In this document: positions 51,207 to 61,296 of the stretch, piece by piece
Layout of the letters: every line of letters starts with the position of its first letter
Position numbering within the stretch: the first letter of the stretch is position 1
From: Candidatus Desulfovibrio gallistercoris
Lineage (GTDB): Bacteria > Desulfobacterota > Desulfovibrionia > Desulfovibrionales > Desulfovibrionaceae
Length of the DNA: 64,000 nucleotides
Direction: 5' to 3'
NCBI GenBank assembly: GCA_019118745.1
Contig: DWYJ01000002.1
Location: 31,307 to 95,306 of the forward strand
Notes under the pieces: generated by a model
Told to the model about the DNA's origin: nothing
The model's input: the letters and a program-made list of their open reading frames with translations, nothing else
Database searches by the model: none
Made by a program: the position numbers and the translations under genes

Positions 51207-52388
51207 ATGGCAGACAAGGCCGAAAAAGACGCCGGAGCCCCCGCGGCAAGCCGGCCGGACGTGGAAATACTCCCCCCGCCAGACAAAAAAACGCGCAAAA
51301 TCCCCACGGCCCTGCCGCAGCAGGAGGCCTCCCCCGCCCCTGAGGCGGACGATGGGGAAGACGGCATGGATGAGCTTGCGCCGGAACTGGACGAGCCGGA
51401 TCACGACGAGCTGGACGCCGATGCTCTGGATGTGGACGCCTACGAGGATGATCCCCTTTTCCTGACCGAGGCCCCGCATGACGGCGACGCCCTGCCCGCT
51501 CCCGCCGAGTCGCGCCTGCCCGTGCAGGCGGGCAGCAAGGACAGCCTGCACCTCTACCTGCGGGAGATCAGCCGCTTCCCCCTGCTCAAGCCGGAGGAGG
51601 AGCACGAGCTCGCCCTGCGCGTGCGCGACCACAACGACCCGGACGCCGCCTTCCGCCTCGTCTCGTCGCATCTCAGGCTCGTGGTGCGCATCGCCATGGA
51701 CTTCCAGCGCCGCTGGATGCAGAACGTGCTCGACCTCGTGCAGGAAGGCAACGTGGGCCTCATGCGCGCGGTCAACAAGTTCGACCCGGACAAGGGCATC
51801 AAGTTCTCCTACTACGCCTCTTTCTGGATCAAGGCCTACATCCTCAAGTTCATCATGGACAACTGGCGGATGGTGAAGATCGGCACCACGCAGGTGCAGC
51901 GCAAGCTGTTCTACAATCTGAACCGCGAGCGCCAGAAGCTCATCGCCCAGGGCTTCGATCCCGACGCGGCCATGCTGTCCGAACGCCTCGGCGTCAGCGA
52001 GGAGCAGATCAACGAGATGGACCAGCGCCTGGCCGCCGGCGACCTGTCGCTGAACGCCCAGGTGGGGGACGAACCCGGAGGGGCCACCCGCATGGACTTT
52101 CTGCCGGCGCTCGGCCCCGGCATCGAGGACGATCTGGCCAGCGACGAGATGGCCGGCATCCTGCGGGACAGGATCAAGACCCTCCTGCCGAAACTCAATG
52201 AGAAGGAGCTGTATATCCTGCAGAACCGGCTCCTCACGGACGACCCTGTCACCTTGCGCGAGATCGGCGAACGGTATAACGTGACGCGCGAGCGCGTTCG
52301 CCAGCTGGAAGCGCGCCTGCTGGAAAAAATCCGTCGGCACATTGCGGGCGACGTCAAAGACTTTTCAGACGAATGGATCCAATCCTAG
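51207..52388 (+). CDS. RpoH-like sigma-70 family factor with an acidic N-terminus
   Basis: A 393-residue sigma factor. Region 2 shows SSHLRLVVRIAMDFQRRWMQNVLDLVQEGNVGLMRAVNKFDPDKGIKFSYYASFWIKAYI. The RpoH-box-like stretch QRKLFYNLNRERQK follows. Region 4 has LREIGERYNVTRERVRQLEARLLEKIR. The N-terminal ~110 residues are strongly acidic and not part of classical RpoH (about 290 residues). Assignment to the heat-shock class rests on the RpoH box. The ATG at 51207 is chosen although its ribosome binding site is weak; a TTG at 51150 would extend it by 19 residues. It overlaps nothing and precedes a TPR lipoprotein gene with no gap. Confidence 0.85.
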   Translation: MADKAEKDAGAPAASRPDVEILPPPDKKTRKIPTALPQQEASPAPEADDGEDGMDELAPELDEPDHDELDADALDVDAYEDDPLFLTEAPHDGDALPAPAESRLPVQAGSKDSLHLYLREISRFPLLKPEEEHELALRVRDHNDPDAAFRLVSSHLRLVVRIAMDFQRRWMQNVLDLVQEGNVGLMRAVNKFDPDKGIKFSYYASFWIKAYILKFIMDNWRMVKIGTTQVQRKLFYNLNRERQKLIAQGFDPDAAMLSERLGVSEEQINEMDQRLAAGDLSLNAQVGDEPGGATRMDFLPALGPGIEDDLASDEMAGILRDRIKTLLPKLNEKELYILQNRLLTDDPVTLREIGERYNVTRERVRQLEARLLEKIRRHIAGDVKDFSDEWIQS

Positions 52389-54149
52389 ATGAAACGCGGT
52401 AACTCTCCGATGAAATGCGGCCATTCCCTCCTGCTGTGCGCCGCGCTGATGGGCGGCATGGCTCCCTTTGCCCTGCTCGGCTGCGGCGGCTGCGCCAACC
52501 AGAACAGCGCGGCCTCATCCGAACGCACGCTCGCCGGCGTGGAGACCCGCCCGCCGGCCACGACCCTTTCGGCCGAGGCGCAGGACACCTATGCCTACCT
52601 CGTCCTCATGCAGCTCATGGGCCGCGGCGAGGAGACGCTCAGCGTGGAGGACCTCCGCGAGGCGGTCGCCCTGCTCAAAAGCAGCCGCGTGCCGTCCAGC
52701 GCCTGGCTGGACGGGGCCGTGTGGCTGCTCGGACGGCGCTCCGACCTGGTCGTCCCCTTCCTTGAGGACGCGCTGACCGTCCACCCCGACGATCTCTCGC
52801 TGACCATGCTCTATGCCGAGACCCTGGCCGATCGCAAAATGACGCAGAAGGCCGTCGGCCTCATGCAGAACTATATCGCCCGCCACCCCGCCGAAAGCGA
52901 CGCTCAGGTGGAGCTGGCCCTGCTGCTGGTCAAGGACGGCCGCTTCAACGAGGCCGACGCCCTGCTCAACTCCCTGCCGGAAAAAGCCCGCACCCCGCTG
53001 GTGGACTACAGCCACGCCCGCGCCCTTTCCGGCATGGGCCGCAAGGACGAGGCCATCGTCAAGCTGAAGCGCGCCATCAAGGAGATGCCCGAGTTCGTGG
53101 AAGCGCTGGCCGAGCTGGCCTTCCTCCACGAGCAGCGCGGCGAATGGAAGGAAGCCCGCGACGTCTACGAACGGCTGGCCGGATTGAACTTCTCGCCCGA
53201 AGAGGTGACCCTGCGGCTCATCAACATCGCGCTCCAGCTCAATCAGCCGGACAAGGCGCTCAAATACATGCACAACGGCCCGGACTCCCTGGCCTTCAAG
53301 CTCACCGTGGCGCGCATGTTCATGGATTCGCGCCACTACCTCCAGGCCGAAAGCCTGCTGCGGCAGGTGGCGGACGATCCCGCGGCCCCGCCGGAGGTCT
53401 TCCTGTTGCTGGCGGATCTGGCCTACCAGCAGCGGCGGGACGTCTCCCAGGCGCTGAGCTGGCTCAACCGGGTCCCGGCCGACGGGAACGCCGCTCCCCG
53501 CGGCGCGCTCCTGCGGGTGCAGATCATCGCCGAATCCGGCAAGAACGAGGACGCGCTGCGCCTCGTGCAGGAAGGACGCCGCCACTACGCGGACATGCCC
53601 GAATTCTACTCCCTGGAGGCCCGTATCCTTGTCCGGCTGGAACGCAAGCAGGAAGCCCTGGCCATCATCCGCGAAGGTCTGAAGACCTGGCCGGCTGACG
53701 AGGACCTGTCCTTCCTGCTGGGCAGCCTGCTGGACGACATGGGCGACAGGGACGGCGCCCTCGCGGCTATGGAGACCCTGCTGGCCAATCATCCCGACAA
53801 CGCGCAGGCGCTCAACTACGTCGGCTATTCTCTGGCCGAGCGCGGCCGGGATCTTGAGCGCGCCATCAGCCTGCTGCGCAAGGCCGACGGCCTGTCCCCC
53901 AACCAGTCCTACATCATCGACTCCCTGGCCTGGGCCCTCTACAAGGCCGGGCAGCTCCCCGAAGCGCTGGAGCAGATCCGGCGGGCCGTGCGCACGGGCG
54001 AGGTCATCGACCCCGCCATCTGGGAACATTACGGCGACATCGCCGCGGCCATGAACCTGCGGGAGGAAGCCCGCACCGCCTACCAGAAGGCCCTTGATTA
54101 CAAACCCGCCAATGCCGACGTCCTGCGGCAACGCCTGTCAACGCTATGA
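52389..54149 (+). CDS. TPR-repeat lipoprotein
   Basis: A 586-residue exported lipoprotein with the lipobox LLGC and a following GG, then about a dozen tetratricopeptide-type helix pairs through to the C-terminus (for example EAIVKLKRAIKEMPEFVEALAELAFLHEQRGEWKEA and NAQALNYVGYSLAERGRDLERAISLLRKADGL). It should form a periplasmic or outer-membrane scaffold. No enzymatic site is visible. It starts directly after the sigma-factor stop and overlaps the next LolB-like gene by four bases, so the two lipoproteins probably act together. A secondary ATG seven codons in is possible. Confidence 0.85.
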   Translation: MKRGNSPMKCGHSLLLCAALMGGMAPFALLGCGGCANQNSAASSERTLAGVETRPPATTLSAEAQDTYAYLVLMQLMGRGEETLSVEDLREAVALLKSSRVPSSAWLDGAVWLLGRRSDLVVPFLEDALTVHPDDLSLTMLYAETLADRKMTQKAVGLMQNYIARHPAESDAQVELALLLVKDGRFNEADALLNSLPEKARTPLVDYSHARALSGMGRKDEAIVKLKRAIKEMPEFVEALAELAFLHEQRGEWKEARDVYERLAGLNFSPEEVTLRLINIALQLNQPDKALKYMHNGPDSLAFKLTVARMFMDSRHYLQAESLLRQVADDPAAPPEVFLLLADLAYQQRRDVSQALSWLNRVPADGNAAPRGALLRVQIIAESGKNEDALRLVQEGRRHYADMPEFYSLEARILVRLERKQEALAIIREGLKTWPADEDLSFLLGSLLDDMGDRDGALAAMETLLANHPDNAQALNYVGYSLAERGRDLERAISLLRKADGLSPNQSYIIDSLAWALYKAGQLPEALEQIRRAVRTGEVIDPAIWEHYGDIAAAMNLREEARTAYQKALDYKPANADVLRQRLSTL

Positions 54150-54964
54150 AACGCATCGCCCCACGTCTCGTCGTCCTCTGTCTGCTCACCTTCCTGACGG
54201 CCTGCGCCGGCAAGGGGACGGATCAGCTCCCGCCCCCGGAAAGCCCCGCTGCGGCCGCCCGCAGCGAAAAGCTCTGGCAGGCCCTCGTCCGGCAAAGCGA
54301 CCGGCACGCCCCTGCCCCCTATCGTCTGAGCCTGAGCCTGCGCTTCGGTACGGAAGGCGACACCCGGCGTGTCACGGCCCTTTTCTGGGGGAACGACGAC
54401 AAACACCTGCGGCTTGACGTCATGGCAGGGGTCGGCGCCGTCATCGCCAATATCGTCGAGGCGGATACCCGCTTCCTCATCTACAGCCCCCGCGAAAATG
54501 TGGCCTATTTCCATGAGGGACGCACCAAGCCGCTGCTCAAGGTCGGCGTGCCCGTCCCGCTGGCGCTGGCCGACCTTTCCGCCCTGCTCAACGGACGTTT
54601 CCTGAGGGCTTTCGGCGAAGGACACACCCCTGTGGCCGCCGCGTCGCCCGATACGGCAGACTTTACGCTGGAAAAACGTTTCGGCGGCGTGCTGACGCTG
54701 GATGCGCAGGGACTCCCCGTGCGCTGGACGGAAAACGGCGACAAGGGCTGGGTCATGGAGATCCGCTACGATGAACAGAACCTGCCCCGCCGGCTCGATC
54801 TGACCCATGCCAGCGGGAAAAAGGCCATCGTGCTCGTCAAGCAGCGCGACGCGCTGCAGCAGGCCTTTACTGAGGAGCAGCTCGGTCTTTCCCTGCCGGA
54901 AGACACGCCCCTGCTGCCGCTCTCGCGCTATCGGGCCCCGGCGGACGGCGCTTCCGCCCCCTAG
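54146..54964 (+). CDS. LolB/LolA-fold lipoprotein (DUF4292-like)
   Basis: A 272-residue lipoprotein. The signal ends LTAC (lipobox). The mature protein is beta-rich with RLSLSLRFGTEGDTRRVTALFWGNDDKHLRLDVMAG and FLIYSPRENVAYFHEG, as in LolB-like or DUF4292 proteins that accept or insert lipoproteins at the outer membrane. A C-terminal extension is charged. It overlaps the TPR-lipoprotein gene (ATGA). The TAG stop is the first three bases of an F1 element. Because the pairing with the TPR lipoprotein is tight, a joint envelope role is likely. Confidence 0.75.
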   Translation: MKRIAPRLVVLCLLTFLTACAGKGTDQLPPPESPAAAARSEKLWQALVRQSDRHAPAPYRLSLSLRFGTEGDTRRVTALFWGNDDKHLRLDVMAGVGAVIANIVEADTRFLIYSPRENVAYFHEGRTKPLLKVGVPVPLALADLSALLNGRFLRAFGEGHTPVAAASPDTADFTLEKRFGGVLTLDAQGLPVRWTENGDKGWVMEIRYDEQNLPRRLDLTHASGKKAIVLVKQRDALQQAFTEEQLGLSLPEDTPLLPLSRYRAPADGASAP

Positions 54965-55277
54965 GGCCTGTTGGCGCTGTTCGCTGCTTGTTTAGGGGGG
55001 ATGGGGTCCCTCCTCCGGCGCGGGAGGGCCCAGCCTTTTCGCAGCGAAGCGAGGAAAGGCGTTCCCGTCATCCTTCCCCTCAGGTCCCCCATCCCCTCTC
55101 CAGCACGCTTTCATCAGGGGGGAGGACGCTGCCGTCATCTTTCGCGGAAAGCAAGATAGGAAGATTGGCTAAAGTTATCCCTACGAACCGATCGTTAAAT
55201 TTGCGTCGGCACATGCCGGGCGGCGCAGGAGTCCTACAGGCACCGGCGGCAAGGCGAGGGGGTCTCCCTCGAACAAG
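54962..55277. mobile_element. F1-family element, diverged, starting at a stop codon
   Basis: TAGGGCCTGTTGGCGCTGTTCGCTGCTTGTTTAGGGGGGATGG, the CAGCCTTTTCGCAGCGAAGCGAGGAAAGGCGTTCCCG hairpin and CCCCCATCCCCTCTCCAGC are shared with other F1 copies. A degenerate, inverted copy of the hairpin module (GGCGCAGGAGTCCTACAGGCACCGG) follows at 55210-55265. The right end is not identifiable. Confidence 0.7.
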
Positions 55278-55313
55278 CTGTGCAGCGTGCCGACTCACCT
55301 TGAAGGAGAAGCA

Positions 55314-55754
55314 ATGGAAACCATCCATATTGCCTGTGACCATGCCGGTCTCGAACTGAAGGAAACGCTGAAAAGCGCACTGGAAGCCCGTGGTTTCCAA
55401 ATCTGCGATCACGGCACGAACAGCCGGGAGAGCTGCGACTATCCGCAGTATGCCCATGCCCTCTGCGCCGCCGTGGAGGCGGAGAACGGGCGCGGCATCC
55501 TCATCTGCGGCACGGGCATCGGCATGTCCATCGCCGCAAACCGGCACGCGGGCATCCGCGCGGCCCTCTGCACCACAGAGCTGCATGCCCGCTTCACCCG
55601 GCTGCACAACAACGCCAACGTCCTCTGTCTCGGCGCACGCGTGACCGGTGTGGAACTGGCCCTTGCCATCATGAACGTTTTTCTGGATACCGCATTCGAA
55701 GGCGGCCGCCATCAGCGCCGTCTCGATCAGCTCAACCCGCAGTCCGCAAGGTAA
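55314..55754 (+). CDS. rpiB: Ribose-5-phosphate isomerase B
   Basis: A 146-residue RpiB of the pentose-phosphate pathway, interconverting ribose 5-phosphate and ribulose 5-phosphate. IACDHAGLELKETLKSALEARG at the N-terminus and ILICGTGIGMSIAANRHAGIRAALC contain the active-site region. NNANVLCLGARVTG is the family C-terminal signature. The start is the ATG after AAGGAGAA. It is followed 5 bases later by cysS. Its upstream region is an F1 element, so it may be expressed from a promoter in that repeat. Confidence 0.95.
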   Translation: METIHIACDHAGLELKETLKSALEARGFQICDHGTNSRESCDYPQYAHALCAAVEAENGRGILICGTGIGMSIAANRHAGIRAALCTTELHARFTRLHNNANVLCLGARVTGVELALAIMNVFLDTAFEGGRHQRRLDQLNPQSAR

Positions 55755-55759
55755 CGCCC

Positions 55760-57211
55760 ATGCAGCTCTACAATACCCTTACCCGTAAAAAGGAAACCTT
55801 CACTCCCCTGCGTCCCGGCAAGGTGCACATGTACGTCTGCGGCATCACCGCCTACGACTACTGCCATATCGGGCATGCCCGCTCGGCCATCGTCTTTGAC
55901 CTGCTGGTCCGCCACATGCGCGCGCAGGGCCTGGACGTGACCTTCGTCCGCAACTTCACGGATGTGGACGACAAGATCATCCGCCGCGCCAATGAGGAAG
56001 GCCGGGACTGGAAGGAAGTGGCCGAGACCTATGTCCGCGCCTTCCATGAGGATATGGACCGCCTCAATGTCCAGCGTGCCGACCATGAGCCCCGCGCCAC
56101 GGACTACATCCCGCAGATGCAGGATATCTGCACGAGCCTCATCGAACAGGGCAAGGCCTATGCCACGCCGTCTGGGGACGTCTACTTTCGCGTGCGGGCC
56201 TATCCGCCCTACGGCAAGCTTTCCGGCCGCAGCCTGGACGATCTCCAGGCCGGCGCGCGCGTGGCCCCCGGCGAGGAAAAGGAAGATCCGCTGGATTTCG
56301 CCCTCTGGAAGGCCGCCAAGCCCGGCGAGCCCTTCTGGGAAAGCCCCTGGGGCAAGGGACGGCCCGGCTGGCACATCGAATGCTCGGCCATGAGCAAGCC
56401 CTACCTGCCGCTGGACATCCACGGCGGCGGCCAGGATCTCGTCTTCCCCCATCATGAAAACGAGATCGCGCAGACGGAGGCCTCCTGCGGCTGCGAGCTG
56501 GCCCGTTTCTGGGTACATAACGGCTTCGTGCAGATCAATGCCGAAAAGATGTCCAAGTCGCTGGGCAACTTCAAGACCATCCGCGACATCCTGGACGGCT
56601 ACCTGCCGGAGACGCTGCGCTTCTTCCTGCTGGGCAAGCAGTACCGCAGCCCCATCGACTTCAGCCCCGAAGCCATGGACGAGGCCGAACGCGCCCTGCA
56701 GCGCATCTACGAATGCCTGCGCGAAGTTCATGCGGCACGTGAACGCTCCAGCTGGAAAAAGACCGCCCTGCCCGCCGACCTGCTGACGGAATGGCAGCAG
56801 CTTGCCCCGTCCGTGACGGCCGCTCTGGATGACGACCTGAACAGCGCGCAGGCCTTCGGGCACATCTTCACCCAGATCCGCCTCGTCAACCGCCTGTTGG
56901 AAGACAAGACGCTGCGCGCCGGCGAAGGCGCGCGGGATCTGTTCGAGGACTTCCTTGCCCGCGTGCGTGACTGGAATGCCCGCCTCGGCCTGTTCGGTCA
57001 GGAGCCCGCCGCCTTCCTGACGGCCATGCGCGATCAGAAGGCCCGGCGCAAAGATCTGGACACGGCCCGCGTGGAAGAACTTATGGACCGGCGCGCCGAG
57101 GCTCGCCGCAACAAGGACTTTGCCCTTTCCGACAGCCTGCGGGACGAGCTGGCCGCCCTTGGCGTGCTGGTGCGGGATACCCCGCAGGGACAGCAGTGGG
57201 ATCTCGCCTGA
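55760..57211 (+). CDS. cysS: Cysteinyl-tRNA synthetase
   Basis: A 483-residue class I synthetase. The HIGH motif is in [14 protein letters not shown] and KMSKS in [12 protein letters not shown]. Zinc ligands Cys (YVCG), the [10 protein letters not shown] segment and the HHENE motif are conserved. The C-terminal anticodon-binding domain has the [42 protein letters not shown] signature. Length matches the family. It lies between rpiB and the M48 protease gene on one strand. Confidence 0.98.
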   Translation: MQLYNTLTRKKETFTPLRPGKVHMYVCGITAYDYCHIGHARSAIVFDLLVRHMRAQGLDVTFVRNFTDVDDKIIRRANEEGRDWKEVAETYVRAFHEDMDRLNVQRADHEPRATDYIPQMQDICTSLIEQGKAYATPSGDVYFRVRAYPPYGKLSGRSLDDLQAGARVAPGEEKEDPLDFALWKAAKPGEPFWESPWGKGRPGWHIECSAMSKPYLPLDIHGGGQDLVFPHHENEIAQTEASCGCELARFWVHNGFVQINAEKMSKSLGNFKTIRDILDGYLPETLRFFLLGKQYRSPIDFSPEAMDEAERALQRIYECLREVHAARERSSWKKTALPADLLTEWQQLAPSVTAALDDDLNSAQAFGHIFTQIRLVNRLLEDKTLRAGEGARDLFEDFLARVRDWNARLGLFGQEPAAFLTAMRDQKARRKDLDTARVEELMDRRAEARRNKDFALSDSLRDELAALGVLVRDTPQGQQWDLA

Positions 57212-57252
57212 AGCGGCATCCCCACTTCATCCTTTACCTGAAAGGAGGGTCC

Positions 57253-58662
57253 ATGCGAACCGTCATATCCTGCTGCGTACAGGGACTTCGGATGGCCCTC
57301 CTCGCCCTGTTGGCGTGGCAACTTGCCGTCGGACAGGCCCATGCCTTCTTTTTCGGAGGGGTCTCCCTCAAGGATGAGAAGAAGATGGGGCAGAAGTTCG
57401 ACACCATGATCCGCTCCAACCTGCCGCTGGTGCAGGACCCGGAAGTCAGCCACTATGTGGAGGACCTCGTGCGCCGTCTGGTCAAGGCCATCCCGCCCCA
57501 GCCCTTCACCTTTCGCTCCGGGGTCATCCTGCACCCGCAGCTCAACGCCTTTGCCGTCCCCGGCGGCTACGTCTACGTCTTCACGGGCCTGATCATGAAC
57601 CTCAACAGCGAGAGCGAGCTGGCCGGCGTGCTGGCCCATGAGCTGGCCCACGTCACGCAACGCCATGTGGCTTCCCGCCTGGAGCGGGCGCAGGTGGTCA
57701 GCATCGCCTCCCTGCTCCTGGCGATAGCCGGCATCGCGGCCGGCGGGTCCGGCGGCGGGGCGCTGGCCGTGGGCGCGCTGGGGGCCGGTCAGTCGGCCAT
57801 GCTCGATTACAGCCGCATCGACGAGAACGAGGCCGACCATATCGGCCTGCAATACCTCACGGCCGCCGGGTATCCGCCGGCCGGCATGGCGGGGGGCTTC
57901 AAGGTCCTGCGCCAGAAAAGCTGGATGAGCGGCGCCAGCGTCCCGGCCTACCTCTCCACGCACCCGGACATCGGCGACCGCATCAACGGCATCATGGCGC
58001 GCGTCACGGGCATGAAGCAGACCGTCCGCGACCGCCGTGTGGACAACAGCCGCTTCCTGCGGGTGCAGGCTCTGCTCTGGGGACGCTACGGGGACGATCA
58101 GGTCGCCCTGCAACGCTTCAGCGGCAAGGACGCCCTGTCGCTCATGGGCCGGGGCATGGTCTACGCCCGCCGCAACGATGTGGTGCAGGCCGCCAAAAGC
58201 TTCGACGCCGCCGTGGCCGCCGCCCCCTCCGATCCGCTCGTGCTGCGGGAGGCCGGCGCCTTCCATTACCGCAAGGGCGACATGAGCAAGGCCGAGCCCC
58301 TGCTGACCCGCGCCATGCAGCTTGACCCGCGGGACTATATGGCCAGCTTCTTTTATGCCCGCCTGCTGGACGAGACCGGCAGGGCCGCCCAGGCGGACCG
58401 TTATTACAAGGATGTCCTGCGACGGGTCCCGGAGGAAGCCGACGTCCACGAGGCGTACGCCCGTTCGCTGGGACGCTCCGGCCGGACGGGAGCGGCCTAT
58501 GTGCATATGGCCTACAGCGCCATTTACGCCAATCGCCGCAAGCAGGCCAAACGCTATGTGGAAGAAGCCCGGGCCAAGGCCCGCAGCGCTGCCGACGCTC
58601 CCCTGCTCAAGCGTCTGGAAGCCGTGTACAAGGAACGCAAGGAAATGTGGGAAGACGATTGA
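57253..58662 (+). CDS. Periplasmic M48 metalloprotease with TPR domain (BepA/YfgC-like)
   Basis: A 469-residue exported zinc peptidase. After a signal peptide (ending GQAHA) comes the peptidase domain with the zinc motif [13 protein letters not shown] and the third-ligand region [15 protein letters not shown]. The C-terminal third has TPR repeats ([43 protein letters not shown]). BepA assists outer-membrane protein assembly and degrades stalled ones. The start is the ATG after AAAGGAGGGT. It overlaps hslV by one base (TGATG). Confidence 0.9.
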   Translation: MRTVISCCVQGLRMALLALLAWQLAVGQAHAFFFGGVSLKDEKKMGQKFDTMIRSNLPLVQDPEVSHYVEDLVRRLVKAIPPQPFTFRSGVILHPQLNAFAVPGGYVYVFTGLIMNLNSESELAGVLAHELAHVTQRHVASRLERAQVVSIASLLLAIAGIAAGGSGGGALAVGALGAGQSAMLDYSRIDENEADHIGLQYLTAAGYPPAGMAGGFKVLRQKSWMSGASVPAYLSTHPDIGDRINGIMARVTGMKQTVRDRRVDNSRFLRVQALLWGRYGDDQVALQRFSGKDALSLMGRGMVYARRNDVVQAAKSFDAAVAAAPSDPLVLREAGAFHYRKGDMSKAEPLLTRAMQLDPRDYMASFFYARLLDETGRAAQADRYYKDVLRRVPEEADVHEAYARSLGRSGRTGAAYVHMAYSAIYANRRKQAKRYVEEARAKARSAADAPLLKRLEAVYKERKEMWEDD

Positions 58663-59195
58663 TGGAAACGCATGCCACCACCATACTGGCCGTCCGCAAG
58701 GACGGCATCGTGGCCATGGCCGGAGACGGCCAGGTGACGCTGGGCCAGAACATGATCATGAAGCACTCGGCGCGCAAGCTGCGCCGCCTGCACGACGGCA
58801 AGGTGCTGGCCGGTTTCGCCGGCGCCACGGCGGACGCCTTCACCCTGTTCGAACTCTTTGAAGCCAAGCTCAAGGAATTTCGCGGCAACCTCGTCCGCGC
58901 CGCCGTGGAGATGACCAAGGAATGGCGCAAGGACAAATACCTGCACAAGCTGGAAGCCATGCTGCTCCTGGCCGACAGCGAGCACATCCTCCTGCTGTCC
59001 GGCACGGGCGACGTCATCGAACCGGACGACGACGTGGCGGCCATCGGCAGCGGCGGCCCCTACGCGCTCTCGGCCGCGCGCGCCCTGCTCCGCCACAGCG
59101 ACCTGACGGCAACGGACATCGTTCAGGAGTCCATGCGCATCGCTTCGGAGATCTGCGTCTACACCAACGACCATTTCACGGTGGAAAGCCTCTGA
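58662..59195 (+). CDS. hslV: ATP-dependent protease subunit HslV
   Basis: A 177-residue proteasome-like peptidase that degrades proteins with the HslU ATPase. The predicted mature protein starts at Thr6 after METHA, in [23 protein letters not shown], the catalytic Thr motif. [19 protein letters not shown] and [15 protein letters not shown] are family segments. The five-residue pre-sequence is slightly longer than in E. coli. The gene is coupled to both neighbours (TGATG). No hslU follows; the next gene is ispE, so hslU must be encoded elsewhere if present. Confidence 0.95.
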   Translation: METHATTILAVRKDGIVAMAGDGQVTLGQNMIMKHSARKLRRLHDGKVLAGFAGATADAFTLFELFEAKLKEFRGNLVRAAVEMTKEWRKDKYLHKLEAMLLLADSEHILLLSGTGDVIEPDDDVAAIGSGGPYALSAARALLRHSDLTATDIVQESMRIASEICVYTNDHFTVESL

Positions 59196-60148
59196 TGAGC
59201 GGACATGCCCTCGTGCCGCCCCACGGGAACGCCCCCCTGCGCCTGACGGCAGGCTGCAAGGTCAATCTCGGCCTGCGCATCACCCGCGTCCGGCCGGACG
59301 GCTACCATGAACTGGATTCCCTTTTCCTGCCGCTGGACGAACCGGCCGATCAGCTGGAGCTGGCCGTCCTGCCCGATGCCGCGCCCGGCATCGCCGTCTC
59401 CTGTGACGCCGCCATCCTCGATCCGGCCGACAATACGCTCACCAAAGCCTATAACGCCTATTGCCGGGCCAGCGCCCTGCCGCCGCCCGCGCTGCGGATA
59501 CGGCTGCACAAGGGCATCCCCTCAGGGGCGGGCCTGGGCGGCGGCAGCAGCGACGCGGCCGCCCTGCTGCGCTGGCTCAACGCCAACAGCCCCGCGCCGC
59601 TCGCGCCGGAAGCCCTTGCCCATGTGGCGTTGCGCGTGGGCGCGGATGTGCCCTTTTTCCTGCGGGGCGGGCCCTGCCGCGTGCGGGGGATCGGCGAGAT
59701 CCTGGAACCGGCTTGCGTGGAGCTGCCCGGGACCAGCCTGCTCCTCGTCTGCCCGGAAGAGCGCGTCAGCACCCCGTGGGCCTACCGAGCCTATGATGCG
59801 CTGGTGGCAACGAAAGTGCCGGAAACAGGCGGCGGGGACTTGACAAATGCCGCTATGCAGGCTAATGGAACAGCTCTCTCGACCATGCCGGACATACGCA
59901 CAGCAGCGACGTTCTGTTTCCGCCGCTGCCATGCTCTTGCCATGCGTAATGATCTGGAAGAAGCCGTTGCGCGGGAATATCCGGTCATCAGCACCGTCAG
60001 GCAGGCCCTGACGCGTTACGGGGCATGGGCTGTTGTCATGAGCGGCAGCGGCTCTGCGGTCGTCGGTCTCATTGCCGCCGAACGGGCAGAAGAGGCCCGC
60101 GCCGCACTGACGGGAGACGGCTGGCGCACATATGTGCAGACGCTCTGA
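59195..60148 (+). CDS. ispE: 4-Diphosphocytidyl-2-C-methyl-D-erythritol kinase
   Basis: A 317-residue GHMP kinase that phosphorylates CDP-ME in the MEP pathway. KVNLGLRITRVRPDGYHELDSLFLPLD is the N-terminal signature. The ATP loop is IPSGAGLGGGSSDAAALL, and VVMSGSGSAVVGL is the C-terminal GHMP motif. The DVPFFLRGGPCRVRGIGE segment is also conserved. A 40-residue stretch after residue ~210 is less typical of the family. It is coupled to hslV by a one-base overlap and followed closely by tRNA-Gln. Confidence 0.95.
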   Translation: MSGHALVPPHGNAPLRLTAGCKVNLGLRITRVRPDGYHELDSLFLPLDEPADQLELAVLPDAAPGIAVSCDAAILDPADNTLTKAYNAYCRASALPPPALRIRLHKGIPSGAGLGGGSSDAAALLRWLNANSPAPLAPEALAHVALRVGADVPFFLRGGPCRVRGIGEILEPACVELPGTSLLLVCPEERVSTPWAYRAYDALVATKVPETGGGDLTNAAMQANGTALSTMPDIRTAATFCFRRCHALAMRNDLEEAVAREYPVISTVRQALTRYGAWAVVMSGSGSAVVGLIAAERAEEARAALTGDGWRTYVQTL

Positions 60149-60155
60149 TACTTGC

Positions 60156-60230
60156 TGGGATGTCGCCAAGTGGTAAGGCAACGGGTTTTGGCTCCGTCAC
60201 GCGAAGGTTCGAACCCTTCCATCCCAGCCA
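60156..60230 (+). tRNA. tRNA-Gln (anticodon TTG)
   Basis: A 75-nt tRNA with a 7-bp acceptor stem (TGGGATG/CATCCCA), encoded CCA at 60228-60230, discriminator G, T-loop GGTTCGAACCC and anticodon TTG in the loop TTTTGGC. It lies 8 bases after ispE and 29 bases before prs and is probably processed from a joint transcript. Confidence 0.96.
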
Positions 60231-60259
60231 CATAACCCCTACGGCGCAAAGGCACGCAG

Positions 60260-61213
60260 ATGATGTTCAGCGATCTGAAGATTGTCACTGGTTCGTCCAA
60301 CCCCGATCTGGCCAAAGCCATTTGCAACCATCTTGGCTGCCAGCTTACCCCTACCCTTGCCACGACCTTCAGCGATGGCGAATTGCGCATCGAGATCGGC
60401 GACAACGTGCGCGGCGACGACGTTTTCGTGGTGCAGCCCACCTGTCCGCCGAGCGTCAACCGCAATTTCATGCAGCTCTGCCTCATGCTGGATGCTCTCA
60501 AGCGCGCCAGCGCCGGCCGCATCACCGCCGTCATCCCCTATTACGCCTATGCCCGGCAGGACCGCAAGGTCAGCCCGCGCGCGCCCATCAGCGCCAAGAT
60601 GGTCGCCGACTTCATCAGCACGGCCGGCGCCGAGCGCGTGGTGACCATCGACCTGCACGCCGGTCAGATCCAGGGATTTTTCGACTGCCCGGTGGACAAT
60701 CTTTTTGCCACGCCCGTCATGATGGACCCCCTGCGCAAGTACAGCGAAAATGACGACATCGTCATCGTGTCGCCCGACGCGGGCGGCGTGGAGCGCGCCC
60801 GTTCCTACGCCAAGCGCCTCAATGCCCCGCTGGCCATCGTGGACAAGCGCCGCGACAAGCCCAATCAGGCGCAGGCCATGCACGTCATCGGCGACGTGGA
60901 AGGCAAGGTGGCCATCGTGGTCGACGACATGATCGACACCGCCGGGACGCTGTGCGCCGGCGCGGAAGTGCTCCTCAAGTACGGGGCTTCCCGCATCATC
61001 GCCTGCGCCACCCACCCCGTGCTGTCCGGCCCCGCCATCGAGCGCATCAACAATACCGCCGCGCTGGATCGCGTCATCGTGACGGACACCATCCCGCTGG
61101 GCGACAAGCTGGCCGCCTGCCCCAAGCTGGAAGTCGTGTCCGTGGCGGCCCTTCTGGGCAAAACCATCCACAACATCCATACCGGTTCCTCGGTAAGCGT
61201 GTTGTTCGTCTAG
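60260..61213 (+). CDS. prs: Ribose-phosphate pyrophosphokinase
   Basis: A 317-residue PRPP synthase. The N-terminus is [26 protein letters not shown]-site elements include [39 protein letters not shown] and [25 protein letters not shown]. The PRPP loop is [15 protein letters not shown]. Length is standard. The start is at one of two adjacent ATG codons (MMFS); the ribosome binding site AAAGG is weak. It is part of the ispE-tRNA-prs-rplY run, the usual order in many proteobacteria, and supplies PRPP for hpt among others. Confidence 0.97.
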   Translation: MMFSDLKIVTGSSNPDLAKAICNHLGCQLTPTLATTFSDGELRIEIGDNVRGDDVFVVQPTCPPSVNRNFMQLCLMLDALKRASAGRITAVIPYYAYARQDRKVSPRAPISAKMVADFISTAGAERVVTIDLHAGQIQGFFDCPVDNLFATPVMMDPLRKYSENDDIVIVSPDAGGVERARSYAKRLNAPLAIVDKRRDKPNQAQAMHVIGDVEGKVAIVVDDMIDTAGTLCAGAEVLLKYGASRIIACATHPVLSGPAIERINNTAALDRVIVTDTIPLGDKLAACPKLEVVSVAALLGKTIHNIHTGSSVSVLFV

Positions 61214-61296
61214 TGAATTACGGGAGCCCTTGCCCCGTTTCATAAAAAATACGAGTGTTTTCCGCCTCGCAGCGGTAGACAGTGAAGGAGAAGACA

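Noticed and set aside
48624..52340. 1238-codon open frame on the minus strand spanning metH and the region antisense to the sigma factor gene
   Set aside because: Only the part from 51038 has MetH domains and a ribosome binding site. The rest is antisense to a clear sigma factor and has shadow-type composition.
60156..60230. tRNA-Gln as an island insertion site
   Set aside because: No integrase, repeat of the tRNA 3' end or composition change is seen next to it; it is 50 kb from the Dnd island.
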